Positions 47,276 through 56,270 are shown, counted from the stretch's first letter. The stretch: DNA of 64,000 nucleotides from Candidatus Promineifilum breve (GCF_900066015.1 NZ_LN890655.1:2830726-2894725); one strand, 5' to 3'. Numbers and translations are program-made. The notes: a model not told the origin generated them from the letters alone.

Positions 47276-49288
47276 TTATCCCGGCGTGGTGTCCTTCTCG
47301 TAGTTGGCACTGGTGGCGATCTCGGCGTATTCCCGCCGCTCGGCCCGGTCGAAGTCCAGGCCGCATTGCGCCACCAGTTCGGCGATCAGCCCGGCCTTGC
47401 GCTGGGCGTCGCTGCGCGACCAGGTGCGCGACTTGATCTCCAGGAAGTAGCCCGGCAACTCCGGCTCCAAGACCTTGTCCAGATTGATGGCGAAATCGGT
47501 GGCCTTGTAGAGAATGTGCCAGCGGTGGCGATCCTTATGGACGCGCAGTTCGCGGGCCGGGGCGAAATACTCCTGATAGAAGCGCAGGCTGCGGTCGGCC
47601 GCCGCCAGCCAGCGCGACCGCGACATCATCACCGCGTTGGGGAACTCCTCCCGGCCGCCCTCGCCGATGAGCGTCAGCCGCGCCCGCACCTGGGTCACGT
47701 CGCCGGCCTCATTGATGAACTCGTCCTCGCGATAGCGCAGGCGGTTGGCGTCGGGGTCGCCCTGGTCGAACAGGAAGTAGTGGTCGTATTGCCGGTAGTG
47801 GGCGTAGCGGGTGGTGGTGATGGCGCTGCTCTCCAGCAACATTTGCAGGGCGGTGTCGTCGGCCATCGGCACCTTCACCTGCACCTCGAAGCTCTCCTGG
47901 CGCTGGACGCCGGACAGTAGAACCAGCTTGTTATAGGGGCTGGATTCGCGCTCCATGACAAAGGCGTCGATGTCGGCGGCCACGCGCAGGGCGTCGGTGC
48001 GGGCGGCGGCTTCGTCCACGGTCAGCAGGGCGCGGTCGCGCATCAGCCAGCGGCCGTTGCAGATCACGTGGCTCACGTCGGCGCTCTTGCCGGCGTAGAC
48101 GATGCGCGAATAGACGGCGTCAGGGTGGTTGTGGAAATGGGGCTGGTTGTGGATGCCGCTCATATCGAGCACGGCGATGTCGGCCCGCTTGCCCGGCTCC
48201 AGACTGCCGGTGATGGCTCCCATGTGGACGGCCCGCGCCCCGCCGATGGTGGCGATCTCCAGCGTCTGGCGGGCGGGCAGGGCGGTGGGATTCTGGGCGG
48301 CGATCTTGGCGATGAACGACGCCAGCCGCATCTCCTCCACCATGTCCAGGTCGTTGTTGCTGGCCGGGCCGTCGGTGCCCACGCCGACCTTCAGCCCCAA
48401 TTTGAGCATCTGCGGGATAGGGGCGATGCCGCTGGCGAGCTTGAGATTGCTCGACGGGCAATGGGCCACGCCCGCGCCGGCTCGCCGCAGGCTGAACATA
48501 TCCTCTTCGTCGATGTGGACGCAATGGGCGGCCAGCAGCTTGGTATCGAGGATGCCGTGTTGCTCCAGCCAGGTGACGACCGACATGTGGTTCTGGTTGA
48601 CGCTGTTATCGGCCTCCAGCCGCGTCTCGCTGACGTGGGTGTGCAGCGGCACGTCGAAGGCGCGGGCCAGATCGGCGCAGGCTAGCAGCAGCTCCGGCGT
48701 GGCCGTATACCAGGCGTGGGGGGCCACGGCCGGCTGGATGAGCGGGTGGCCGTTCCAATGCTCGATGAAGCGGCGGCAGAGCAGCAGCGCGTCCTCGAAC
48801 GTCTCGGCGTCGGGCGCGGGGAAGACGAGGATGGTCTGGCCCAGCAGGGCGCGCATCCCGATCTCGGCCACCTGCTCGGCGATGGCCTCTTCATAATAGA
48901 ACATATCGGCGAAGGTGGTGACGCCGGAGCGAATCATCTCGGCGCAGGCCACGCGCGCCCCCAACTTGACGAAATCGGGCGTGACGAATTCGCGCTCGAC
49001 GGGCATCAGGTAGCCCAGCCAGACGTCGAGGCGCAGGTCGTCGTTGAGGCCGCGCATGAGGGTCATGGGGATGTGGGTGTGGGCGTTCACCAGGCCGGGC
49101 ATGATGACCGTGTCGGCGCACTCGACGGTTTCGGTGGCGGCATAGGCGCGGGTTATCTCGTCCGTCGGGCCGACGGCGATGATGGCATCGCCGCGAATGG
49201 CGACCGCGCCGTCCTCGAATACCTCGTACTTACCGTTCATCGTCACGACGGTTCCGCCGCGCAATAGAATGTCTACTTGTTCAGGCAT
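47276..49288 (-). CDS. Amidohydrolase (deaminase type) fused to a CYTH-like domain
   Basis: A 670-residue protein. Residues about 1-450 form a complete metal-dependent deaminase of the MtaD/SAH-deaminase/cytosine-deaminase group: NAHTHIPMTLMRG with the HxH ligands, APHAWYTATPELL, HTHVSETRLE, AAHCVHIDEEDM, AHCPSSNLKLASG and GTDGPASNNDLDM with the metal-binding Asp. Such enzymes deaminate adenosine-type compounds. Residues about 465-645 form a CYTH-like extension: FEVQVKVPM in place of ExExK, a middle Tyr/Phe and RLRYREDEF strand, RARLTLIGEG, and the end PGYFLEIKSR. CYTH domains act on triphosphates. The signature's second Glu is Gln here, so activity is uncertain. The next gene, divergently read, is a pyrimidine nucleoside phosphorylase, fitting a nucleoside-salvage context. 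Confidence 0.85.
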   Translation of the reverse strand: MPEQVDILLRGGTVVTMNGKYEVFEDGAVAIRGDAIIAVGPTDEITRAYAATETVECADTVIMPGLVNAHTHIPMTLMRGLNDDLRLDVWLGYLMPVEREFVTPDFVKLGARVACAEMIRSGVTTFADMFYYEEAIAEQVAEIGMRALLGQTILVFPAPDAETFEDALLLCRRFIEHWNGHPLIQPAVAPHAWYTATPELLLACADLARAFDVPLHTHVSETRLEADNSVNQNHMSVVTWLEQHGILDTKLLAAHCVHIDEEDMFSLRRAGAGVAHCPSSNLKLASGIAPIPQMLKLGLKVGVGTDGPASNNDLDMVEEMRLASFIAKIAAQNPTALPARQTLEIATIGGARAVHMGAITGSLEPGKRADIAVLDMSGIHNQPHFHNHPDAVYSRIVYAGKSADVSHVICNGRWLMRDRALLTVDEAAARTDALRVAADIDAFVMERESSPYNKLVLLSGVQRQESFEVQVKVPMADDTALQMLLESSAITTTRYAHYRQYDHYFLFDQGDPDANRLRYREDEFINEAGDVTQVRARLTLIGEGGREEFPNAVMMSRSRWLAAADRSLRFYQEYFAPARELRVHKDRHRWHILYKATDFAINLDKVLEPELPGYFLEIKSRTWSRSDAQRKAGLIAELVAQCGLDFDRAERREYAEIATSANYEKDTTPG

Positions 49289-49420
49289 GAATTACTCCAG
49301 GAATGTGGTGGCGACCACGGACGGCAGACCACTGACCACTGACCGCTGCTGGACAATAGACGTTGCCTTGGCGAACAAATCTTCGCGGTCTGTGATCTGT
49401 TGTCTGTGGTCGTCTTCCGT
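49289..49420. repeat. GTGGTC-word repeats in the divergent gap
   Basis: Words such as gtggcgaccacgg, ccactgaccactgaccgctg and gtctgtgatctgttgtctgtgg, of the same class as at 20.0 and 41.8 kb. No gene here. Confidence 0.65.
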
Positions 49421-49452
49421 TTCCACCGCATTATACCGATTCCTGTTATAAT
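49421..49452 (+). promoter_or_regulatory. Candidate promoter of the nucleoside phosphorylase gene
   Basis: A perfect TATAAT at 49447-49452, 31 bases before the ATG, with a weak TTCCAC at 49421. A short dyad (ccgat/atcgg, 49436-49455) spans the -10 box and could bind a regulator. Confidence 0.5.
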
Positions 49453-49482
49453 CGGTAAACTGAACGCGAGGAACACAGAGTA

Positions 49483-50811
49483 ATGGCTGCAAAGACAAGA
49501 ATGGTCGATCTCATCGCCCGCAAGCGCGACGGCGGGGAATTGACCACGGCCGAGATCGACGGCTTCATCCACGACTACACCGCCGGGGACATCCCCGACT
49601 ATCAGGCCGCGGCGCTGCTGATGGCGATCTACCTGCGCGGCATGAACCGGCGCGAGACGGTCGATCTGACGCTGGCCATGGCTCACTCCGGCGACACGCT
49701 CGATCTCCACGACGTGGCCCCCTTCATCGTCGATAAACATTCGTCGGGCGGCGTGGGCGACAAGACCAGCCTGGTCGTGTTGCCCTTGGTGGCCGCGGCC
49801 GGCGCGCCGGTGGGCAAGATGAGCGGCCGGGGGCTGGGCAGCAGCGGCGGCACATTGGACAAGATGGAATCGTTCGCCGGGTGGTCGCCCACACTGACCC
49901 TGCCGCAGTTCAAGCGCCAACTGGCCGACATCGGTCTGGTGCTGGCCGGGCAGACCCACGACCTGGCCCCGGCCGACGGCAAGCTCTACGCCCTGCGCGA
50001 CGTGACGGCCACGGTCGATAACCGCGCCCTCATCGCCGCCTCGATCATGTCCAAGAAGCTGGCCGCCGGGGCCGACGCCATCGTGCTCGACGTGAAGACG
50101 GGCAGCGGCGCGTTCATGCCCACCGTGGCCGCGGCCGAAGAGTTGGCCCGGCTGATGGTCGAAATCGGCGAAGATGCCGGGCGGCGCGTCGTGGCTCTCA
50201 TCTCCGACATGAATCAGCCCTTGGGCCATGCCGTGGGCAACGCCCTGGAAGTGCGCGAGGCCCTCGACGCCCTGCGCGGCGGCGGCCCGGCCGACTTGTG
50301 GGCGCATTGCCGCGCCGTGGCCGGCCACATGCTGCTGCTGGCCGGCAAAGCGGACTCGCTGGGCGCGGCCGAGGCGCTGGTGGACGCGGCGCGGGCCGAC
50401 GGCCGCGGCCTGGCCAAGTTGCGCCAACTGGTCGTGGCCCAGGGGGGCGACGGCCGCCAGGTGGACGACCCCGACCGGCTGCCAAAGGCCCGCTACGTCG
50501 AGCCGATTGAGGCCAAACAGAGCGGCTACGTTACGGCGATGGACACGGCCGAGTTGGGCTGGGTGTGCGTACGCTGCGGCGGCGGCCGGCTGGTGAAGAG
50601 CGACGTGATCGCCCCCGGCGTGGGCTTCCTGTTGACGGTGAAGATTGGCGACCACATCGAGGCCGGGCAGGTCATCGGCGAGATGCACGCCGACGACGAC
50701 ATGACGCTGCAACAGGCGCAGCGCGACATCCCGGCGGCCCTCACCGTGGCCGACGACCCTGCGCCGCCACGGCCCTTATTTTATGCGACGATTGATGGAG
50801 AGAAGAATTAG
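49483..50811 (+). CDS. Pyrimidine-nucleoside/thymidine phosphorylase
   Basis: A 442-residue enzyme that splits pyrimidine nucleosides with phosphate to base and (deoxy)ribose-1-phosphate. Conserved: VDLIARKRDGGELTTAEIDGF, the phosphate-binding KHSSGGVGDKTSLV, the GRGLGSSGGTLDKMES signature, the lysine-bearing SIMSKKLAAGADAIVLDVKTGSGAFM, and the C-terminal barrel-sandwich domain with the final QIDYPAL-like region. Length is typical. A gagg site precedes the start. It lies divergent from an amidohydrolase and upstream of a glucokinase, suggesting salvage of nucleosides and sugar phosphates. Whether it is DeoA or Pdp cannot be settled by eye. Confidence 0.95.
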   Translation: MAAKTRMVDLIARKRDGGELTTAEIDGFIHDYTAGDIPDYQAAALLMAIYLRGMNRRETVDLTLAMAHSGDTLDLHDVAPFIVDKHSSGGVGDKTSLVVLPLVAAAGAPVGKMSGRGLGSSGGTLDKMESFAGWSPTLTLPQFKRQLADIGLVLAGQTHDLAPADGKLYALRDVTATVDNRALIAASIMSKKLAAGADAIVLDVKTGSGAFMPTVAAAEELARLMVEIGEDAGRRVVALISDMNQPLGHAVGNALEVREALDALRGGGPADLWAHCRAVAGHMLLLAGKADSLGAAEALVDAARADGRGLAKLRQLVVAQGGDGRQVDDPDRLPKARYVEPIEAKQSGYVTAMDTAELGWVCVRCGGGRLVKSDVIAPGVGFLLTVKIGDHIEAGQVIGEMHADDDMTLQQAQRDIPAALTVADDPAPPRPLFYATIDGEKN

Positions 50812-50879
50812 CTACGGATTTTGACGGACAAAACGGATTTTAAATCCGTTTCGTCCGTGAGAATCCGTAGCCAATTCTT
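50803..50879. repeat. ATCCGT-type inverted repeat
   Basis: Arms aagaattagctacggatt (50803-50820) and aatccgtagccaattctta (50861-50879) with nested gacggac/gtccgt and acggattt/aaatccgt pairs. The left arm contains the stop codon of the nucleoside phosphorylase gene. Confidence 0.88.
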
Positions 50880-50892
50880 ATAAGGAGCAATT

Positions 50893-51687
50893 ATGGAGCT
50901 ACTAGGCATCGACATTGGTGGTTCGGGGATCAAGGGGGCCATCGTCAACGCGGCCACGGGCGAACTGGTGACCGAGCGGCTGCGTTTGCCGTCGCCGCCC
51001 ACGTTCCAGCCGGATGAGGTGGTGGCCGTCGTCGCCGATCTGGTGAAGCAATTCAACTATAGCGGCCCCATCGGCGTCGGCTTTCCGGGCGTGGTCATGC
51101 ACGGCACGGTCGTCGCCCCGCCCACGGCGCTGGCTTTCCCCAATTGGGTCGGTGTCAATCTGGCCGAGAGAGTGAGCGCGGCCGTGGGCTGCCCGGTCAC
51201 GGTGGGCAACGATGCCGACGTGGCCGCCATGGCCGAGATGTTTTTCGGCGCGGGACGGGGCGAGACGGGCGTGGTGATGATGTTCACCCTGGGCACGGGC
51301 ATCGGCAGCGCCCTGTTCATCAACGGCCACATCGTACCCAATACCGAGATGGGCCGCGTCTATCCGCGCGACAGCAAGAAAACCATCGAGCAACTGGCTT
51401 CCGACCGCGTTCGCGAGGAGCAGAAGCTAAGTTGGAAAGAGTGGGGCGAGAAGCTGAACGACTATTTCAAATATATCGAACTCCTCTTCTATCCCGACGT
51501 CATCATCATCGGCGGCGGCGTCAGCAAGAAGCATGAGAAGTTCTTCCCCCACATCAAGGTGCGGGCCAGACTGATACCGGCCGCCTTCCGCAACGAAGCC
51601 GGTATCGTCGGCGCGGCCATGGCTGCTCTGGACCAGATCGCCCCCCAGCCGTGGGAGTTGCCGGGTGCGGGGCATAGCGAGGGGTAA
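50893..51687 (+). CDS. ppgK: Polyphosphate glucokinase
   Basis: A 264-residue ROK-family kinase that phosphorylates glucose using polyphosphate (and in many cases ATP). It starts with the phosphate-binding [15 protein letters not shown] and has the sugar-binding [13 protein letters not shown], the [18 protein letters not shown] segment with the catalytic Asp, the [24 protein letters not shown] region and the PpgK-typical [39 protein letters not shown] taaggag ribosome site precedes the ATG. The ROK zinc Cys cluster is absent, as usual in this subfamily. It fits with the alpha-glucosidase at 18-20 kb in feeding glucose to glycolysis. Confidence 0.95.
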   Translation: MELLGIDIGGSGIKGAIVNAATGELVTERLRLPSPPTFQPDEVVAVVADLVKQFNYSGPIGVGFPGVVMHGTVVAPPTALAFPNWVGVNLAERVSAAVGCPVTVGNDADVAAMAEMFFGAGRGETGVVMMFTLGTGIGSALFINGHIVPNTEMGRVYPRDSKKTIEQLASDRVREEQKLSWKEWGEKLNDYFKYIELLFYPDVIIIGGGVSKKHEKFFPHIKVRARLIPAAFRNEAGIVGAAMAALDQIAPQPWELPGAGHSEG

Positions 51688-51712
51688 GGCGGATGATGCG
51701 TATGGTTATTAA

Positions 51713-51790
51713 GCGCAGGGGAGCGGGGGAGCAGGGGAGCAGGGGTGATCGGCCTCTCCCCTGCTCCCCTGCCCCCCTGCTCCCCCGCGC
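51713..51790. repeat. GGGGAGCA-word inverted repeat
   Basis: A left arm of gcaggggagcgggggagcag words and a right arm of complementary ctcccctgctcccctgcccc words, about 78 bases. The same words recur inside metH and inside the VWA gene. Confidence 0.85.
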
Positions 51791-51820
51791 TTCCACCGCT
51801 CCCACGGCGAGATCACGCCC

Positions 51821-53170
51821 ATGACCACGCCCAAGCCCGGCCCCCGCACCGTCTACCTGCCCGATACGGCGCTGTTGCCGCTGGCCGAGTCGTTGGTGGC
51901 CCTGGCCAATAGCGACGGCGGGTTGATCGTGCTGGGGGTGAACCGCGACGGCCGCCCGACGTTGGAAATATGGGAAGAGGAAGCCGAGTTGGCCCTGCGC
52001 GAGGCGGCCGCCCTGTGCAGCCCGCCCGTGCCCAGCCACTTCCAGGCCGTCGAATTGCCCGCCGGGCGCTTCATCGGCATCCAGGTGCCGCGCAGTCTGG
52101 AACTCCACAGCCTGAGCGACGGCCGCGTGCTGGTGCGGCGGCGCGACGAAAACCGGCCGCTGACCGGCGAGGAGATCCGCGTGCTGGCCGCCGGCCGCCC
52201 GTCGTTGGACTTCGAGACCGAGGCCGTGCCGGGGGCCAGGCCGGGCGACCTGGACACCGAGACGCTGCGCGAATATCTGGAGAAGCGCGAGACGCGCACC
52301 GGCGCGCGGGCCGCGTCGGTCGCCACGCTGATGCACGAGATCGGGGCCACCGACCGCGAGGGCAACCCAACGCTGATCGGACTGCTGCTCTTCGGCCGCA
52401 ATCCGCAAGCCTTTCTGCCCCAGAGCGGCGTGGTCTTCGTCAAGTTCCCCGGCACCGAGCCGCGCGGCGAGGATGGCGGCATCGGCTATGGGCGGCGGGC
52501 CGAACTGACCGGGCCGGTGGCGCGCATCATCGAGCGCGCCTGGGCCATGGTCTTCGACGAGATGCGCGTGGGGGCCACGGTCAACGGCCTGGAGCGCGAG
52601 GAGCTGCTGGAGTACCCGCGCTTTGCCGTGCGCGAGGCGCTGGTCAACGCCGTGGCCCACCGCGATTACCGCATCGCCGGGCGGCGCATTGAGATTCGCA
52701 TGTATGCCGACCGGCTGGAGATCATCAGCCCCGGCGGCCTACCCGGCTATATGACCGTCGATAATCTGGTGGAGGAGCACTTCTCGCGCAACCCGCGGCT
52801 GGTGAATGGGCTGTTCCAGTGGGGCTACATTGAAGAGCTAGGGCTGGGCATCGACCAGATGATCGAGGAGATGCTCCAGGCCGGCCACCCGCCGCCGGAT
52901 TTCCGGGCCACGCCGCACTCGTTCACCGTCGCGCTGTCCAACAAGCGCGAGCGGCCGAGCGCCCCCAAATGGACGCGCAACATGAACGAGCGCCAGGCGC
53001 GGGCAGTCAACTTCGTGCGCGAATCGGGCAGCATCACCAACCGCGAATACCGCCAACTGTGCTCCGACGTATCGCCGGAGACGCTGCGCCTCGACCTGGT
53101 TGACCTGGTCGATCGCGGCATCCTGCTCAAGATCGGCTCCAAGAAGGGCACTTACTATATTCTCAAATGA
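51821..53170 (+). CDS. AlbA_2/Schlafen-type ATP-binding regulator
   Basis: A 449-residue protein of the ATP-binding RecG-C/COG2865-like group. The N-terminal AlbA_2 (Schlafen) domain is visible as SLVALANSDGGLIVLGVNRDG and GIQVPRSLELHSLSDGRVLVRRRDENRPL. The middle and C-terminal parts have the GHKL-type ATPase with AVREALVNAVAHRDYRIAGRRIEIRMYADRLEIISPGGLPG and the RNPRLVNGLFQWGYIEELGLGI segment. A winged helix follows (RQARAVNFVRESGSITNREYRQLCSDVSPETLRLDLVDLVDRGIL). Such proteins are found as transcription regulators and in accessory or defence-rich zones. It lies between two repeat elements and probably has its own transcript. Confidence 0.9.
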   Translation: MTTPKPGPRTVYLPDTALLPLAESLVALANSDGGLIVLGVNRDGRPTLEIWEEEAELALREAAALCSPPVPSHFQAVELPAGRFIGIQVPRSLELHSLSDGRVLVRRRDENRPLTGEEIRVLAAGRPSLDFETEAVPGARPGDLDTETLREYLEKRETRTGARAASVATLMHEIGATDREGNPTLIGLLLFGRNPQAFLPQSGVVFVKFPGTEPRGEDGGIGYGRRAELTGPVARIIERAWAMVFDEMRVGATVNGLEREELLEYPRFAVREALVNAVAHRDYRIAGRRIEIRMYADRLEIISPGGLPGYMTVDNLVEEHFSRNPRLVNGLFQWGYIEELGLGIDQMIEEMLQAGHPPPDFRATPHSFTVALSNKRERPSAPKWTRNMNERQARAVNFVRESGSITNREYRQLCSDVSPETLRLDLVDLVDRGILLKIGSKKGTYYILK

Positions 53171-53176
53171 AGAGGG

Positions 53177-53252
53177 AAGAATGGCTACGGATTAAAACGG
53201 ACAAAACGGATAAAAAATCCGTTATGTCCGTTTTAATCCGTAGCCAATTCTT
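53177..53252. repeat. ATCCGT-type inverted repeat
   Basis: Arms aagaatggctacggatta and taatccgtagccaattctt with inner aaacggac/gtccgttt and acggat/atccgt pairs. It begins seven bases after the AlbA_2 gene's stop and is nearly the same as the repeat at 50803-50879. Confidence 0.9.
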
Positions 53253-53257
53253 GATCT

Positions 53258-53294
53258 TTATCCCAAGCTATATCCCAAATTTCACTTGGGATAA
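53258..53294. repeat. TTATCCCAAG inverted repeat before the VWA gene
   Basis: Perfect arms ttatcccaag (53258-53267) and cttgggataa (53285-53294), with extra tatccca copies on both sides. It lies 33 bases upstream of the VWA gene start and could be an operator or a decayed repeat. Confidence 0.65.
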
Positions 53295-53327
53295 GCAGGG
53301 ATACACGGCTATATCCCCAATTGGGTT

Positions 53328-56270
53328 ATGAGTTTTAGCGCCCCCGCCGCCCTGCTGCTGTTACTGGCCCTGCCGTTCGTCGCCTGGCTTGTCTGGCCGC
53401 GACGGGCGGGCGGGCGGCCGCTGTCGGGCTGGGTGGGCCTGGGGCTGCGGCTGCTCATCGTCACCCTGATCGTGCTCAGCCTGGCCGGGGCACGCCTCGT
53501 TCGCGCCGTCGATGATCTGGCCGTGGTCTTCCTGGTCGACGTGTCCGACTCGATGGGGGCGGCCAACGTGGCCGCGGCCGAGCAGTACGTCCGCGACGCC
53601 ATCGCCGGGATGGGGCCAAACGACCGCGCCGGGGTCATCCTCTTCGGCGGCAACGCGCTGGTGGAGCAGCCAGTGCGGCCCGATGGCGCGGCCGACCTGC
53701 CCCCCTTCGCCTCGCAGCCGGCGCCCATCGCCACCGATCTGGCCGAGGCCATCCGCCTGGGATTGGCCCTGCTGCCGCCCGATGCCGCCCGGCGGCTGGT
53801 CATCGTGAGCGACGGCGCGGCCACCAGCGGCGACACGGACGGCGCGGCCCGGCTGGCGGCGGCGGCCGGCGTGTCGATCGACACCGTCCACCTGCCGCGC
53901 CCGGCCGCCGCCGGGGAGATCGTCCTGCGCGACGTGGCGGCCCCGGCCCGCGTGGGGCAGGGCGAGACGTTCCGCCTGGAAGTCAGCGCCGAGAGCGCCA
54001 CCGCGACCGAGGCCGTGTTGCGCGTGCTGGGCGACGGGGCCGTCGTCTATGAGGAAACGGTGCGCCTGCAACCGGGGGTCAACAATTTCGTCATTCGCTT
54101 GCAGGCCGGGGAGCCGGCCTTCGCCCGCTATCGGGTGCAATTGTCGCCGCTCGGAGCGGCCGATGCCTTCCCGCAGAACAACGAACTGGCCGCCTACACC
54201 GAGATCACCGGCCAGCCGCGCGTGCTGATCGTCGCCGCCGCGGGGGCGGGCGACGACGGCGCGCCACTGCCCGACGAGGCCGCCGAACTGGTCGCGGCGC
54301 TGGCGGCGTCGGGCCTGACGGTGGAGCGGGCCACGCCGGGCACGCTGCCGCCCGCGCCGGCCGACCTGGCCGGTTATGCCGCCGTCGTGCTGGTCAACGT
54401 CAACGCCCGCGACCTGTCGCCGCGCCGGATGGACGCCTTGCAGATCTACGTCCGCGATCTGGGCGGCGGGCTGGTGGCCGTGGGCGGGCCAGGCAGCTTT
54501 GGCGTGGGCGGCTATTACGGCACGCCGCTGGAAGAGACCTTGCCGGTCAACATGCGCATTGACGACCAGCAGCGCTTCCCGGCGGTCAGCATGGCCCTGG
54601 TCATCGACCGTTCGGGCAGCATGGGCGCCGAAGAGGGGGGCGTGACCAAAATCCAACTGGCGGCCGAGGGGGCCATCCGCGCGCTGGAACTGCTCAACGA
54701 CTTCGACGAGATGACCCTCATCACCGTCGATGAAGCGCCGGATGAGATCATCGGCCCCATCACCGCCGCCAACCGGGATGAGGCCATCGCCCGGATGCGC
54801 CAACTGGGCGCGGGCGGCGGCGGCATCTTCGTCCGCGCCGGGCTGGAGGCGGCGGCCGAGGCGCTGGCCGCCAGCGACAACCCGGTGAAGCATATTATTG
54901 TATTGGCCGACGGCGCGGATTCGGAGCAGAAGGAAGGCGTGCCCGAACTCATTGAGCAATTGACGGCCGAGGGCATCACCGTGTCGATGATCAGCATCGG
55001 CGCGGGGCCGGACACGCCCTGGCTGCAACAGATGGCCGAATTGGGCGGCGGGCGCTTCCACTTCACCGACCAGGCGGCCAACCTGCCGCAGATTTTCACC
55101 CAGGAGACGGTCGCCATCCAGCGCAACTACGTCATCGAGGAGCGTTTTTTCCCCACCCAGGCCGCCCCCCACGCCATCCTGACCGGCATCACGGCCACAC
55201 CGCCACTCTACGGCTACGTGGGCACCAGCGCCAGGGCCACGGCCCAGACGCCGCTGCTGACCCATCTGGGCGACCCGCTGCTGGCGACGTGGCAATATGG
55301 TCTCGGCCGCAGCGTGGCCTGGACGTCGGATGCCACCGGCCGCTGGGCGCAAGACTGGGTGCGCTGGGACGGCTTCGCCCCGTTTTGGAATCAGGCGGTG
55401 CGCTGGTCGTTCGGCGCGCGGCCGGCCGGTGGGCTGGAGGCGCGCGTCACGCTCGACGGCGAGACGGCGCGGCTGACGGTGGACGCGCAAAGCGACGGCC
55501 AATTCCTCAACGCGTTGACGCTGACGGCCAACGTCGTCGATCCCGCCGGGCAGACGCAGACCGTTACCTTGCCGCAGGTCGGCCCAGGGCAATATGAGGG
55601 GACGTTTGCGCCGGCGGGGGAGGGGGCGTATGTCATCGGCATTGGGGAAATGACGAATGACGAACGACAAATGACGAGTGAAGAGGGGGGTCTGCAAACC
55701 ACGGTCGGCTGGGTGCTGGGTTATTCGCCGGAATATGCGTCGCTGGAGGACAACCCGGCGCTATTGGCCGCGCTGGCCGAGGCGACGGGCGGGCGGGTGT
55801 TGGACATGGGCGATGTAGCCGCCGTCTTCACCCATAATCTGAGCGCGGCCCCGGCGGCGCGGCCGATCTGGCCGTGGTTGGCGCTGGCGGCGACGCTGCT
55901 GTTGCCCCTGGACGTGGCGGCGCGGCGGCTGACGGTGACGCGGGGGGATTGGGCCTCTCTGTGGCGGAGAATTAGGAATTACGAATTAGGAATTAGGAAT
56001 GAAGAGCAGAGGGCAGAGCCGGCGCGGGCGGAGGGGATGGCGCAGTTGCTGAGGGCTAAGGAGAGAGCAGGGGGGCAGGGGAGCAGGGGAGCGGGGGAGC
56101 GATTGGTGGCGGACGAGCCACCGGTCATTGCTATTGACGGCCACCAGGACACGGACGAACGAACCGCGACTAATGACCAACCACCGCCGTCCGTTGAGCG
56201 GCCAACGACGGCCGACCAGGCTGCGGACGATACACTGGCGGCGCGGTTGCGGAAGCGGCGGAATTTGTAG
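53328..56270 (+). CDS. Double-VWA membrane protein with repeat-derived segments
   Basis: A 980-residue membrane protein. Two TM helices open the protein (about 4-24 and 35-60, LLIVTLIVLSLAGARLV). The first VWA domain (about 60-190) has the MIDAS motif DVSDSMG. A beta-sandwich region (about 195-290) and a glutamine-amidotransferase-like Rossmann region (about 295-410; LGGGLVAVGGPGSFGVGGYYG) follow. The second VWA domain (about 415-590) has DRSGSMG and TDQ-type end segments. A large C-terminal extracellular part and a last TM helix (PIWPWLALAATLLLPLDVAA) precede a charged tail. Two stretches in the C-terminal third (about 776-790 and 880-920) are low-complexity repeat DNA read in frame. The TAG stop is part of a GTAG repeat. 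Related proteins sit in BatA/BatB-type systems; partners are not seen here. Confidence 0.88.
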   Translation: MSFSAPAALLLLLALPFVAWLVWPRRAGGRPLSGWVGLGLRLLIVTLIVLSLAGARLVRAVDDLAVVFLVDVSDSMGAANVAAAEQYVRDAIAGMGPNDRAGVILFGGNALVEQPVRPDGAADLPPFASQPAPIATDLAEAIRLGLALLPPDAARRLVIVSDGAATSGDTDGAARLAAAAGVSIDTVHLPRPAAAGEIVLRDVAAPARVGQGETFRLEVSAESATATEAVLRVLGDGAVVYEETVRLQPGVNNFVIRLQAGEPAFARYRVQLSPLGAADAFPQNNELAAYTEITGQPRVLIVAAAGAGDDGAPLPDEAAELVAALAASGLTVERATPGTLPPAPADLAGYAAVVLVNVNARDLSPRRMDALQIYVRDLGGGLVAVGGPGSFGVGGYYGTPLEETLPVNMRIDDQQRFPAVSMALVIDRSGSMGAEEGGVTKIQLAAEGAIRALELLNDFDEMTLITVDEAPDEIIGPITAANRDEAIARMRQLGAGGGGIFVRAGLEAAAEALAASDNPVKHIIVLADGADSEQKEGVPELIEQLTAEGITVSMISIGAGPDTPWLQQMAELGGGRFHFTDQAANLPQIFTQETVAIQRNYVIEERFFPTQAAPHAILTGITATPPLYGYVGTSARATAQTPLLTHLGDPLLATWQYGLGRSVAWTSDATGRWAQDWVRWDGFAPFWNQAVRWSFGARPAGGLEARVTLDGETARLTVDAQSDGQFLNALTLTANVVDPAGQTQTVTLPQVGPGQYEGTFAPAGEGAYVIGIGEMTNDERQMTSEEGGLQTTVGWVLGYSPEYASLEDNPALLAALAEATGGRVLDMGDVAAVFTHNLSAAPAARPIWPWLALAATLLLPLDVAARRLTVTRGDWASLWRRIRNYELGIRNEEQRAEPARAEGMAQLLRAKERAGGQGSRGAGERLVADEPPVIAIDGHQDTDERTATNDQPPPSVERPTTADQAADDTLAARLRKRRNL
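55650..55685. repeat. TGACGAA-word repeat inside the VWA gene
   Basis: atgacgaatgacgaacgac followed by aaatgacgagtga words, translated as MTNDERQMTSEE. Similar words appear in inverse at about 57790-57830. Confidence 0.7.
55968..56100. repeat. AATTAGGA and GGGGAGCA words inside the VWA gene
   Basis: Tandem aattaggaattacgaattag words (about 55970-56000) and, further on, gggggcaggggagcagggga words (about 56068-56100), both read in frame as charged or Gly-rich tail residues of the VWA protein. Confidence 0.75.

Noticed and set aside
53361-55697. Long minus-strand frame opposite the VWA gene
   Set aside because: Antisense shadow; VWA MIDAS motifs on the plus strand prove the coding strand.
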